Shown piece by piece: positions 1-9,995 of a stretch of DNA of 64,000 bases. The notes under the pieces are model-generated. The model did not search any database and was not told the origin of the DNA. It saw nothing but the letters and a program-made list of their open reading frames with translations. Position numbers and translations under genes: made by a program. Position 1 is the stretch's first letter. Every line of letters begins with the position of its first letter. This DNA comes from Molossus alvarezi (Eukaryota; Chordata; Mammalia; Chiroptera; Molossidae), in NCBI GenBank assembly GCA_037176705.1, contig CM073885.1, positions 215,710,290 to 215,774,289 of the forward strand, read 5' to 3'.

Positions 1-240
1 TTTTGAAAGAGAAAGACACACACACACCCGAGGTCAAATCAAGCAGTCATGATGTACAGGATTAAAATTGGTTGCAGAAAACAGTCTTCTGACTAGAAGA
101 AATGTATTTCCTGTTTTGTGTGTCTCCTACCTTCAGCAAGAACCAAGGAATACCTTATAATCATTTTATTGTTGTTGAGGTATAATTTACAAGTAAAATA
201 TAGTGGTCTTAATTTTACAGTTTAATATATATATTTTTAT

Positions 241-291
241 CCTCACCCGAGGACATTTTTCGATATTTGTTCAGATAGAGTGGGAGGGAGG

Positions 292-345
<54 letters not shown>

Positions 346-505
346 TCGATGTGAAAGGGACACATAGAGTGGTTGCCACCCACACGACCCAACCAAGGCC
401 GAGGACAAACTGCAACCAAGGTACGTGCCCTTAGCAGGAACCGAACCCCGGTCTCTCCGGACCGTAGGCCAATGCTCTAACCGCTGAGCCAAACCAGCCA
501 GGGCT
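241..505 (-). repeat. Ves SINE with long GA tract
   Basis: A tRNA-derived bat SINE lies in reverse. The head, with its A box, is at the right end (gagccaaaccagccagggct) and the unit ends leftwards at tatcctcacccgagg. It belongs to the form whose tRNA-unrelated part matches other copies here at 3905, 26315, 35041 and 39311. The internal CT tract (GA on this strand, 281-340) has grown to about 60 bp. AT-rich flanks (atatatatttttat and atatatatttttg) look like a target-site duplication. Confidence 0.93.
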
Positions 506-1999
506 AGATATATATTTTTGAAATACAGTAACAGAGTCCCATCACGCCTCATGCCTGCTGGGTTGTGGGCATTTTCGTGAATGAGGCCTGACTGCTAACT
601 TTACCACTGCCAAGGCCAGAGTGCCCATTATTCTCTCCCAGCTGTTGCTGTGGTTGTCACTGTCACTCCAGAATCAACAGCACATTTAGACCCACAGATT
701 GTGTGATCTGGTCATTGTCTGCAGCAGTGACACTGCTAATAGGAAGGCAGGTAGTTAAGGGCAAATGTCATGAAAAAGTTGCTCTAATACCATTTGAGCT
801 GTAATTCTCCCAGCTGCATTTGCACGAAAACAAATTCTGAGACCATGACCTTCACCATCTATGGTTCATGCATAGCTGCCCGTGTATTTGAGAGTATAAA
901 AATTAGCAGCATCCTTCCCATCCCATACACCTGAAAAAACTATTTTGAGCTACAAATAAAGCATGAATTTTTGTCACAGCAGTTCCAGACTACCGAAATA
1001 GTATAATGGGGTTGCAGAAATAAAGGGATGTTGATGAATCATACAAATTATACATGCAAAGGGGGCACTTAAGGATTGTATTTGATATACTGTTTTGTGC
1101 CTTTTGTGTGTGTGTGTGTGGGGGGGGTAAATGCCACAAATGGTACTCCCTTCAGCTGTGTAATCACCACTCTGATCTCACTAGGTTTTTTTGTGTGCAA
1201 GTCCTAAAGATTTTGCAGTGAACTTTTGGTAAATTGCGAGTTTCCCTTGTGATTGTAGAGAGTTTTCTTCTTGGCTCCTGTATTACTGAGTCTCAAGGAC
1301 ACTGCAGCAACTTTTTCTCCTTCCCTTTCTTCTCCTTCTGTTTCCTTTCAGATTTTTCAGAATCTTACATAATCAAGGCTGGGCTATAGTTATTTTAAAA
1401 TCCTCTGGTGTGCGCGCACACACATTTAAGTTTACATAATGTGTTCTGGAAGATGAGCTTTCATAGAGATAGTTATCTTTTCTTGGTCTACAGAAAAGTA
1501 TGCTAGGTATGAAAAGAAGCATAAAAAATAAAAGATGAATCGATAAGAAGAATGGAGAAGAGTTCATAAAAATTGAATTGTTGTACTGGGTTACAAATCT
1601 TTATAAAAGCTGAGTAGTGAGAATTCTTAATTTACCTCAATTAACAGTGATCACTCTTGCTATTGTTGCTCCAAATGGGACCAAGTCACTCTACAATCGA
1701 GCTAATTGCAACCTCTGATTTAGCTGCTTAGCTCTGTGCTTTTCCTTTGTTTTCATAAATGATCTGTACAGGCCAAATGATCTCTCCCCGCTCTCTCCTC
1801 CCACACGGATTGTTTTTCTTTATTATTTTAATTCTACACTCTGATGATTACTATAATCTCCTGAAGTCGTTGCTCAAGTCAACCACTAAGGAAGACAGCT
1901 GTGGTGATGTTGGGGGCAGGGCCCTCAGTTAGGGGCCAGCGTGGTGTTGGCTGCACTGCCAGGTCCAGAGCCAGCTTTGGACATTGCTCTAAGAATTTT
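506..1999. other. Non-coding interval with a TG/G tract
   Basis: AT-rich sequence with no repeat I can name. The one structural feature is a (TG)8 run at 1105-1120 followed by seven or eight G residues. The 64-codon minus-strand frame near 1373-1567 has no initiation context or family resemblance and is taken as chance. Confidence 0.5.
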
Positions 2000-2037
2000 T
2001 ATTTTTATTTTCTTAACTCATTTTCAGAGAGAGAGGA

Positions 2038-2076
<39 letters not shown>

Positions 2077-2221
2077 TCTGAGAGAGAACATTGATTGGCC
2101 GCCTCCGCATGCCCCCTGGGGATCTGGCCTACAACCTGGGCATGTGCCCTGGTGGGGAATTGAACCGGTGACCTCTTGGTGCATGGGTCGATGCTCAACC
2201 ACTGAGCCACACCGGCCGGGC
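2000..2221 (-). repeat. Ves SINE, second subtype, with perfect TSD
   Basis: The reversed SINE head reads ccactgagccacaccggccggg at the right, followed leftwards by a CATGGGTCGATGCTC anticodon-side variant and a GA tract. This variant is also found at 18873, 27207, 31667, 40775, 52227 and 58256. It is bounded by a perfect 15-bp duplication, TGCTCTAAGAATTTT, at 1985-1999 and 2222-2236, so insertion by L1-type target-primed reverse transcription is clear. Confidence 0.95.
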
Positions 2222-2278
2222 TGCTCTAAGAATTTTATATGCATTCACCTATTCAATCCTTAGAATAATTCTATAGGT

Positions 2279-2655
2279 TGTGCCAAAAAAAATTCAACTG
2301 AGTAAAATGTAAAGATCTTACTGGCTTTACTCAACCATTCATGAATTGGGCAGCATCCCATCTAGAAAATAGACAAGAGCTCCAGAGACCTGTACAAAAT
2401 GAAAACCTTTTATAGGCAGAAGGGGGCGGGAAAAGGAAGTTACTGGCAAAGAGTGGATTGTGTCAGGCAAGGTCACCTTCCTATGGGGAATGAGAGGGAT
2501 CTATCAGGCGGACTACTTCATGAGTGCTAACCATGCACTTCTAGATTTTAGGTTACATTCCTGGGAGAGGTTGAAACTGAAGTTAAATATTGTCTTTTCT
2601 AACATGGGGCTTAGCACAAGTGACTCCATTTGGGACCTGTCTTCTCTTTTTAACA
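2279..2655 (-). mobile_element. Probable endogenous retrovirus solo LTR
   Basis: Read on the minus strand the segment begins TGTTAAAAAG and ends GGCACA. It carries a TATA-like CCTATAAAAGG (2406-2416) and, further on, a GAGTAAAG signal that resembles a poly(A) signal (2323-2330). That order of TATA and then poly(A) signal between TG...CA ends is what an LTR shows. No matching second LTR or internal coding region lies nearby, so it would be a solo LTR. The family is not named. An ancient DNA transposon is the alternative. Confidence 0.5.
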
Positions 2656-2671
2656 GTTGATATCATTGTTT

Positions 2672-2818
2672 TATTTTACACATGATATAGGTGACACACA
2701 GAGGCTGAATGACTTGGGCAAAGTGGTAGAGCTCAGAGGTGGTGGAGCAGGGATTCCAGTCCCAGAAATCAGTCTCCGGAGCCTGTGCTCTTACCCCCTG
2801 CACCATCCTGCCTCTCGG
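2672..2818 (-). repeat. MIR SINE
   Basis: The order is that of an inverted MIR core: ACACAGAGGCTGAATGACTTGG, a decayed 'aaggtcac' region, GCAGGGATTCCAGTCCCAG, then GCCTGTGCTCTTACCCCCTG (bases 2696 to 2805). MIR is a tRNA-derived, mammal-wide fossil. Confidence 0.85.
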
Positions 2819-3014
2819 GAGTAGGATTAGACAATGCAGCGGTAAAAACCAAGACTGGGCAGTAGAGCTGAAAGGAGCCAGCAGAACCACCTGTCTTTAC
2901 CCCAATCATTGCAAATGAGTGTGAAGAGCTCTCTCTATGCTGGGGCAGTGAGCGGGGAGAGGAGGGAAGGGGGGAGTCCTGCCACCTCCCCTCTGTGCAA
3001 CAGGACACAACTGT

Positions 3015-3275
3015 ATCATCTTATCAACTCCTTCTCAGTGACCACCCTACTTAAAATTACAACCTGCTCCTGCCCGAAGAACCTCCAAGCTGCCTATATT
3101 TCACTTCACATTCTAAGATAATATGTAATTAATTTATTTAGTGTATTAATATCTGTTTTCTCACCAATAGAATAAATTCCAAGATGGCAGGGTCTTTTTT
3201 TAATCTGTTTTACTCACTGATGTTAACTGAGACCTGAACAGAGTAGCTCCTCAAAATATACACTTTAAATGAATT
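3015..3275 (+). repeat. L2 LINE 3' end
   Basis: The segment follows the L2 3' end in order: ccttctcagtgaccaccc, ttaaaattacaacctgctcc, a T-rich part, then aattccaagatggcagggtc and tctgttttactcactgatg. It ends in degenerate AATGAATTA units. Old, diverged and non-functional. Confidence 0.8.
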
Positions 3276-3427
3276 ACTAGTACTACTATTACCACCACCA
3301 CCATCTTCAATCATAGCAAGTAATGACCACAGAGTGTTTGAGCTGTAAGTGACCACAGATGATCTCTAGTGCCACTCTTCCTTGGGTAAAGGAAGAGACT
3401 CTGGGGTGCACCCTCACCTCCTGCCAT

Positions 3428-3470
3428 TGTGTCTTGTTGAGTTTGTGTCTTGTTGAGTTTGTGTCTTGCC
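3428..3470. repeat. Short tandem repeat, 16-bp unit
   Basis: A unit close to TGTGTCTTGTTGAGTT is repeated about 2.7 times, with the last copy ending in tgcctgag. It is a local slippage product. The rest of 3276-3904 shows no other repeat or gene. Confidence 0.8.
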
Positions 3471-3904
3471 TGAGCCTTTAGGCAGATTCAGGAGTCCAGG
3501 AACAAAGACAGTGTTAATTTAGCTATTTCATTACGAAAGCCTGCAGAGTTAGCGGTTGGTTTGTGACATTTGAAGTTTGAAGCCTCCAGGAATTCTTTAG
3601 TTTTGCCCTTGTCTCAGGACTAGCTCTGAACCTATTACCAAATTCTCATGCAACCAGTTTTCGATAGTTTAAGTTTTTTACTTCTACTCAGTTCAAGCAT
3701 TGATAAGTATCATATTTAGTCAAGTTTAGTTTGATACCTGAAGCCTGTTCATATTTATGGAGGTTGTAGCTGCTTTAATACATTCGTTTTAAGGATTAAC
3801 AACAACAAAAAAATTAGCTTTGTAGCATTCCATTAATACTGAGGCTTTGACCACAAAAAGATCATTGTGTTGGGCAAAGAGCCTGTAATTGTCTGTCTTT
3901 AAAA

Positions 3905-4148
3905 GGCCCTGGCCAGTTTGGCTCAGCGGTTAGAGCGTTGGCCTGCGGTCCGGAGAGACCCGGGTTTGGTTCCCGCTAAGGGCATGTACCTCGGTTGCAG
4001 TTTGTCCCCGGCCCTGGTTGGTCGTGCGGGTGGCAGCCACTCGATGTGTCCCTTTCACATCGATGTTTCTCTCTCTCTCTCTCCCTCCCACTCTATCTGT
4101 ACAAAAAATGGAAAAATGTCCTCGGGTGAGGATAAAAAAAAAAAAAAA
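3905..4148 (+). repeat. Ves SINE, full length
   Basis: It begins GGCCCTGGCCAGTTTGGCTC with an intact A box and continues through a B-box-like gggtttggttccc. It then runs through a CT tract, ctatctgtacaaaaaatgg, and ends ctcgggtgaggat with A14. It is one of the least diverged copies. No clear target-site duplication was seen. The overlapping reading frames are translations of the SINE itself. Confidence 0.95.
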
Positions 4149-4210
4149 GATATAACCTAGCACTGGGCATTTTTATAGTCATAATTCCTAACTTGTGCAT
4201 TTCAATAACT

Positions 4211-5002
4211 ATTTTTATTAAATTTATTGGGGTGACATTGGTTAATAAAATTATACAGGTTTCAAGTGTACATTTCTACGATACATGATCTGTACACATT
4301 GCTTTGTGTGCCCACCACCCAAAGTCAAATCATCTTCCGTCACCATATATTTGACCCCTTCACCCTTTTACTACTGTCTCTCCCCGCTCCCCTTCCCTCC
4401 AGTAACCACCATACTGTTGTCTGTGAGTATTTGTGTTTTTGTTTGTTCATTTGTTGCTTTTAGTTTTATATCCCATATATGAGTGAAATCATATGGTTCT
4501 TAACTTTTACTATCTGACTTATTTTGCTCAGCATGATATTGCAACCATCCATGTTGCAAATGCCAATATTTCGACTTTTCTTATGGCTGAGTAGTATTCC
4601 ATTGTATATATGTACCACAGCTTGTTTATCCAATCATCTATTTAAGGATACTTCTGTTGTTTGCATGTCTTGCCACTGTGTAAAATGCTGCAATGAACAC
4701 AGAGGTGCATATATCTTTACTAAGAAATGTTTCAAGTTTTTCAGGTAGATACATACCCAGCAAAGGGGTTGCTGGGTCATATGGTAACTCTATTCTTAAT
4801 TTTTTGAGAAATCGTCAGACTGTTTTCCATAGTGACTGTTCTAGTTTACATTCCTACCAGCAGTAAACAAGGGCTCCCTTGTCTCCACAACCTCTCCAAC
4901 ACTTGTTATTATTTGCCTGTTTTAACAGGTGTGAAGTGGTATCTCATTGCAATTTTGATTTGCGTTTCCCTAATAGCTAGTGAAGTTGAACATCTTTTCT
5001 TA
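4211..5002 (-). mobile_element. L1 3' end, interrupted (first part)
   Basis: Minus-strand L1: the 3' end is at the left (tattggggtgacattgg is the inverse of the L1 terminal sequence). It is followed by the reversed ORF2 tail, with stretches such as catatatgagtgaaatcatat and gagtagtattccattgtata. The inverse of the 'gtgaggatgtggagaaaagg' region appears near 4860. The reading frame is destroyed. The element continues beyond a MITE at 5132 and beyond two SINEs at 5737. Confidence 0.85.
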
Positions 5003-5129
5003 CAGGGTGGGGCAAAAGTAGATTTATAGTTTTGAGAATGCGAAACAGATTATATTCTTGTATTATTATTTATTAAATATTGTATTATTTTTTGTATAAA
5101 AAACTGTAAACCTGCATTTGCCCTACCCT
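5003..5129. mobile_element. Mariner-type MITE
   Basis: A 127-bp non-autonomous DNA transposon. The left end CAGGGTGGGGCAAAAGTAGA and the right end, which reads AGGGTAGGGCAAATGCAGG in reverse, form terminal inverted repeats of about 30 bp with several mismatches. Both ends are flanked by TA (5001-5002 and 5130-5131), the mariner/Tc1 target duplication. The interior is AT-rich and non-coding. The L1 sequence on either side joins smoothly when the element and one TA are removed. Confidence 0.88.
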
Positions 5130-5131
5130 TA

Positions 5132-5198
5132 TATCTGTTGGCCATTTGTATGTCTTCTTGAGAGAAGTGTCTGTTCAGGTCCTTTGCTCATTTTCTTT
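5132..5198 (-). mobile_element. L1 fragment between MITE and SINE
   Basis: Reversed L1 ORF2 sequence (tctgttggccatttgtatgt, then gtctgttcaggtcctttgc) continues directly the L1 segment that ends before the MITE. Its last 14 bases, tgctcattttcttt (5185-5198), are the left target duplication of the next SINE. Confidence 0.82.
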
Positions 5199-5461
5199 TA
5201 TTTTTTTATCCTCACCCAAGGACATTTTTTGCATTCATCTTCAGATAGAGCAGGAGGGAGAGAGGGAGGGAGGGAGGGAGAGAGAGAGAGAGAGAGACAT
5301 CGATGTGAGAGAGACACATTGACTGGTTGCCACCCACACAACCCCAACCAGGGCTGGGGACAAACTGCAATCGAGATACGTGCTCCTAGCAGGCACCGAA
5401 CCCGGGACTCTCTGATCTGTGAGCCAATGCTCTAACCGCTGAGCCAAACCAGCCAGAGCTC
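5199..5461 (-). repeat. Ves SINE inserted in L1
   Basis: A reversed Ves copy with its A-rich tail at the left (ttttttatcctcacccaagg) and its head at the right (gctgagccaaaccagccagag). The 14-bp duplication TGCTCATTTTCTTT occurs at 5185-5198 and 5462-5475, placing it within the L1 stretch 'ctttgctcatttt'. The GA tract is short. Confidence 0.93.
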
Positions 5462-5496
5462 TGCTCATTTTCTTTATTTATTTATCTATTTATTTA

Positions 5497-5736
5497 ATCC
5501 TCATCCAAGGATATTTTTCCATTGATTTTCAGATAGAGTGGGAGGGAAGGAGGGAGAGAGAGAGAAACATTGATGTGAGAGAGACACATGGATTGGCTGC
5601 CTGGCACATGATCCCGACCAGGGCTGGGGATCAAACCACTGAGGTACGTGCCCTTGACTAGAATCTAACTCCTGACTTTTTGGTCTGCCAGGCCCACTAG
5701 ACTATGCTGTAACTGCTGAGCCAAACTAGCCAGGGC
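5497..5736 (-). repeat. Older Ves SINE next to the previous one
   Basis: A second reversed Ves copy, visibly more diverged (gctgagccaaactagccaggg head; several changes in the B-box region). It lies only 35 bp from its neighbour. The L1 text resumes after it with ctctgcccattttttatttg, which resembles the ctgctcattttctttattta before it. The two SINEs therefore used almost the same target. Confidence 0.9.
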
Positions 5737-5795
5737 CTCTGCCCATTTTTTATTTGGATTGTTTGATAAGGAACTCATATAACTAAACATCAGTA
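5737..5795. mobile_element. L1 5' terminus with possible inversion
   Basis: The minus-strand L1 resumes (gcccattttttatttggatt, to about 5762). It is followed by a short stretch, gataaggaactcatataact at 5765-5784, that resembles L1 in the opposite orientation, namely the ORF2 sequence just upstream of the break. This is the arrangement left by twin priming. The inverted part is only about 28 bp, so chance cannot be excluded. Confidence 0.45.
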
Positions 5796-7892
5796 ACTTT
5801 CCATAAATTTTTTCTTTTTTCTAATTTTCTTTATTTCTCTAGTTAGCTTTCTCTGCCCTTCTTTCTTTCCTTCCTCCCTCCCTCCCTTGACCTAATATAT
5901 CAGGTAACAAGGTGCAAGTTATAAATCGTTTCCATCTCCCACCCTACTCCCCACAGACACACCAACCTTGTTCAGTTCTTCTTTAGGCCCTGACTGCGAA
6001 GGAGGTTTGAATTCACTTAGACCAAATAACTCATTTCATAAATATTGAAAGTCACCCATGGTTATTTGGATGATAAAAGACAAATGAATCCCTGTCTTGA
6101 ATAAGTTCGTAGTTCATTGGTGGTGGCGGCAGGGAACATTACTTTGCTCGGATAAATCACAAAAGGGTGAGTTCTATAATAACTGTAAACACAATGCTTT
6201 GCTGGCAGAGAAAAGGTTGTAAATAGCCTTCCCTGGGAGAGCCACTGACTTGGTCTTCCCTTCCCACCCTAAACACTTACCAGGGCCATGTCTAAATGCA
6301 CCTCTGGGTTCTCTCACTAGGTGGCCGGGATGACTTATCTTCTGAGCCAGGGACTGGTGGATGGTCTAAATCAAAGACGTGCCTGCCCCATGGTAATGAG
6401 TGAGATAACTCTCCAGTGTTGCTAGCCCTTTAAACGTTGTCACAGAGACCGTGCACTCTGTCCTGCTCTGAGGGTGAGCCTCAATTTAATGATCTTTAAA
6501 ACCACAGACCATGCAGGCTTGCAGAACTGCCTACATATGTTGAAAAAAAGAAATGGTGCTGCTGATGGGGAGTTGCAAGATAAGCAGAGAACCCAGTAAA
6601 TGACTCAGTGGGAGTTTCCCCCAAGGGAAGGATAAAGAAAAGAGTGTACTGTTTCTTTTGGCAAAGGAAACTGGCACTTAACGTGATTATTGCAACTCCG
6701 GGCACTTGGCTTCTCCCAGTGGGGAGATCAAACGTTAAAACGCAAAGCTGCTCTTCTGAAGCTGAACCTTCCTGAGCTCCAGTCTCCAAGTGAGATGTCA
6801 AAATGGCCAATATCCTTGGCAAGAGGAGCCCCTTAATTAATTAGAGCCCTGAGCTGGCAGCTTGCCACAAAAGCACCTGAGTATGGTTGCCTGTGAAAAG
6901 GACTGCAGCGGGCCACTGCCCGCGACGTGCTCCCCAACAAGCCTGCTGCAAGCGTGCGTCTGTCTCCCTGGGGAGGACTGGGGTGCCGTGTCCTCCTGAT
7001 TAGGATCTCTTTCCACTTGGCATTCCTTAGAGAGAGGTTTTCAGCACAGTGTTTCCTCTCAAGCAGTTCTAGAGGTGGGGCAAAGACAAAAAAAGGAAAT
7101 TCCCGTTTTCCATTTCTGTTTGGAGAGCCACAAAATCAGCAGGCAGAGCAGGCAGAAGGTGTCTAATGAAAGGTTGCACCTTCTGGCTGAATCAGAGCTT
7201 GTCACGTTGCATTAGCTCTGGAAATCCCAAGGTTATCCAAGTAGGAAGAGGTCTTGAGGCTCTCCAGTGTCATCAAGGTGATCTGGCATTGTTCTGAGGG
7301 CCGTCCCCCTGTTATCACTTCAGGGGATTTGGGACTCAGTTGTCAAAAGCTGCGTTTCCAGGTGTCTCAGAGGAAGCATCCTGCAGGTTTGCAAATGTTT
7401 CGCATGCCCTTGCTGTGCTTCGTGAAGGCCTTCTGCTTCTGTTGCTCCAAGGGATGCCTTTGGAAGACTTGTTTCTGTTTACCTAGAAAGGACAGAGCTG
7501 TGCTGGAGGCCGGAGCTGTGCTCACCTGCCCTTGCAGAGCTGTGCTGAGGTTAGAAGTGAGATGACTGTAATGAAAACCTCTGGCTGTGCAGTTTCCGGT
7601 CCTGATCCACCCACGGCATCTGCTTCCTTCCTCTGAGTTTAGTCCTGGGCCCTCATCATCTCGGTGGGGGGAATGTTTCCTTCTCCTGTTTTCTCTAGGC
7701 TCCTCCTAGCTCTCTAAAGTATTTCTAAAAATCTTATAAGCCTCTTCTAAAGAATACAATAGGGTACTTTTACACATCAAATGGAGTTATTATTTATTTA
7801 CTGGCAATCATAGGCTGTGTGAAATGTAGAATATTTATAGCATCAGGTGATATAATTTCCAGTTTATATGTAGCCACTAAATGACCCTGGAG
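5796..7892. other. Non-coding interval, no gene seen
   Basis: It opens with a pyrimidine-rich tract (about 5810-5888, ctttctttccttcctccctc). The rest has unique character, with moderate GC content at 6230-7560 and no recognisable repeat. The longest frames are 108 codons on the minus strand near 6496-6822 and 103 codons on the plus strand near 7254-7565. Neither has family motifs or splice context that I can defend. Confidence 0.45.
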
Positions 7893-7983
7893 CCACACTG
7901 CCCAAAGAAAATGCTGCCCCAGCACTCATTCACCCTGTGATGCTTGTCAGGTTGCTGAACCACTCTGTGCCTCCATTTCCTCA
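7893..7983 (+). repeat. MIR SINE, left part (split)
   Basis: MIR in forward orientation: a decayed tRNA-side segment, then gttgctgaaccactctgtgc and ctccatttcctcat. The element stops in a T run and resumes at 8772 (catttcttcctttttaaacggagatagtaa), so it was split by the insertion between. Confidence 0.8.
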
Positions 7984-8771
7984 TTTTTTTTTTTTTTTTT
8001 TTGAAAATCATTTGTATTTTAATGACTTAGAAAGGTCTATCTCATTCACAGAGAGAAAAAGGCAATAACAGACATCCACACTGAGCTCAAAGTCAGCTCA
8101 AAAGCATTTACTACAACATGTTACTATAATAAGTCAGACTGAAACCCAGAGTTGACATGTGCTTTGTTTTCAAACTAGAAAACACAGAAACATAAACGCA
8201 CAATTAAAATATTGTGTTCCTGAATGCCGGAGTTAGCAAATTGTTTAGCTCCGAGGGAGAGAAGAAAATTTGGCAACATGTGGGTTTTGTGTCTGCTTCC
8301 CGTACACTCTCTTCTTAAAAACAACATTTTTAGCTATGTTAGTGAAGCACCACAGAAGTAATGCTACTGATGAGTTAGTGCAGTACACTCGACCAAAGTG
8401 TACTAGTTTAGATTTAGATATGGGAGTGACGAGCCAAGGATAGAGTTGTTAAAGCCTTGGAAGTAAACGTAAACCTGAGACAGACTGCAAAGAACACAGT
8501 GAGGAACGAGGTGAAGGGGGGATTTGGGGAACGCTACTATTTAGGGGTCAAACAAAAGACAGAAAAGGAGACAGAGCTGATGAGCCAAGAGAGAGGGCCA
8601 GAGAGTTTGAAGATCTGAGAGAAAGGCTCAGTTGATGCAGTGATGTTTTGAAGATGAAAAAAGGGTGCTGGTCACGAGAGCCAGAGGATAAATGCAGAAA
8701 TTAACCTCAACCAGAAGGAGAACCCTCTCATGTGCATAGACAGCATTTCAGAATGAATGGGTTGGGTGTGG
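7984..8771 (-). pseudogene. mRNA retrocopy (3' UTR) inserted in MIR
   Basis: The left boundary is a run of 19 T (7984-8002), which is a poly(A) tail on the minus strand. Sixteen bases into the insert the minus strand reads ATTAAA (8018-8023), a common variant poly(A) signal. At both ends the MIR text is duplicated: catttcctcattttt at 7974-7988 and catttcttccttttt at 8772-8786, a slightly decayed target duplication. These are the marks of an L1-mobilised processed transcript. I see no protein frame, so only a 3' UTR was copied. Its upstream part contains an antisense ancient repeat (8395-8650) that recurs elsewhere in the window. The parent gene is not recognised. Confidence 0.75.
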
Positions 8772-8840
8772 CATTTCTTCCTTTTTAAACGGAGATAGTA
8801 ACAGCGATGACATTCAACTCAGGGTCCAGGATCTCGTGAG
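8772..8840 (+). repeat. MIR SINE, right part (split)
   Basis: The MIR resumes after the retrocopy: ttttaaacggagatagtaac, then a decayed tail including gtgagtgt. It begins with a repeat of the last bases of the left part, the target duplication. Confidence 0.75.
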
Positions 8841-9380
8841 TGTCTTGATGTCATTTCTGGATCTGGCTTCTCTTGATCAGGAAACAGATCTACTCACCTG
8901 CTTCCCCCCACCCCCTGCCGAATTATCTACCTCCCACATATGCAGCAGACAGTTCTGGACAGAAACGAAAGAACTCCATTAATTCCTACCGTCAGTAAGG
9001 GGAAGCGAATTCACAGCAGCCTCTGGTTGTGCGATCCTGACCTCCGTGCAGGCAACTTACCCCTGGGTAGGCTTCACTTCTGTTCCAGAAGATACTTTTC
9101 CAGGCAGCTGGCTCTCCCCAGAGAGGGTTTTCTTAACTTATCCTCCCTGGCCCTACATGAAGATGGCCTTCCAGACTGTGCACACACACACACACACCCC
9201 TGGGTGCGAAGCTGCCGTCTTAAACAACAACCACTGAACAGCCACAGTCCCTTTTAGTCCCAGCTCTTTAACCTGCTCAAAAACGCCGTTGGCTTTTGCT
9301 TATTTCATTCCTAGTTAGTGCCATGTGCTTCATAGGCATGCCCAGAATTCTTTTATTTAAAAATATGTATATCCCTTGCC
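8841..9380. other. Non-coding interval with a CA repeat
   Basis: No named repeat or gene. A (CA) run of about nine units lies at 9180-9197. The 105-codon frame from 8940 runs through it and is read as chance. Confidence 0.5.
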
Positions 9381-9995
9381 TTTTTTTTCCTTTTTATTGA
9401 ACTATAACTTACAGATAGAAAGCTCACTGATTTTAAGTATTCTGGCTCAATACATTTTGTATTTTCCCACGTATCTACCTATATTGTGTTATAGGACTTT
9501 TCCAGCACCATGGTAGACTCCTTCATGTCCCCCAGTAAAGTAGAAACTTTTCAGACCTCTGTCACCATAGATAAGTTTTGCCTGTTTTTGAACTTTTTAT
9601 ATGAATGGAATTATACAGTATTTACTCTTTTGTTTGTAGCTACTTTTGTCCAACATTGTGTCTGTGAGAGTCATCTGTGGTATTGCCTGTAACAGCAGTT
9701 TTGTTTTTCTTTCTTTCCAGTGTTGTTTGGTATTCCACTGCAAGAACACACCACCGTTATCCACCCATTTAGCTGTCGGTGCACTTGTTAGTTACTTCCC
9801 CCTTTAGGCTGTTGTGAAAAACAGTACCATGATCATTCCTGTACATGTTTTTTTTTTTTTGGTGGCCACATGTACTCTTCCATCTGGGCATACACACAGG
9901 AGTAGAATTTCTGGGCCATAGGTTATACATATTTATGTTTGGCTTTAGCAGAGACATCCTAATCTTTCCCAAAGTGGTGTATCACTTCTTTTCAT
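9381..9995 (-). mobile_element. Old L1 (L1M-type) 3' end
   Basis: The reversed 3' UTR (tttttattgaactataactt) is followed by reversed ORF2-end text: atatgaatggaattatacag, tggtattccactgcaagaac, gtacatgtttt and a degenerate 'aggagtagaatttctgggcc'. It is diverged throughout, with frame breaks. The T run at 9850-9861 is internal. This is an ancient mammalian L1 subfamily, older than the Ves SINEs. Confidence 0.82.

Noticed and set aside
215..552. Frames rich in Ser-Leu or Arg-Glu repeats here and at 2000, 5118, 10485, 26278, 40354
   Set aside because: They translate the CT/GA tract and the tRNA-like body of Ves SINEs; the recurring MAQRLERRPAVRRDPGSV text is the SINE, not a protein family.
2279..2655. 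Provirus with coding regions
   Set aside because: Only an LTR-sized unit is present; no gag, pol or env text lies within several kb.
3428..3470. CRISPR-like repeat pattern
   Set aside because: A 16-bp direct tandem repeat with no spacers, in a mammalian genome.
8383..8403. Hairpin GTACACT...AGTGTAC as a regulatory stem-loop
   Set aside because: Seven-base arms with a seven-base loop are expected by chance at this scale, and the segment is inside a retrocopy.
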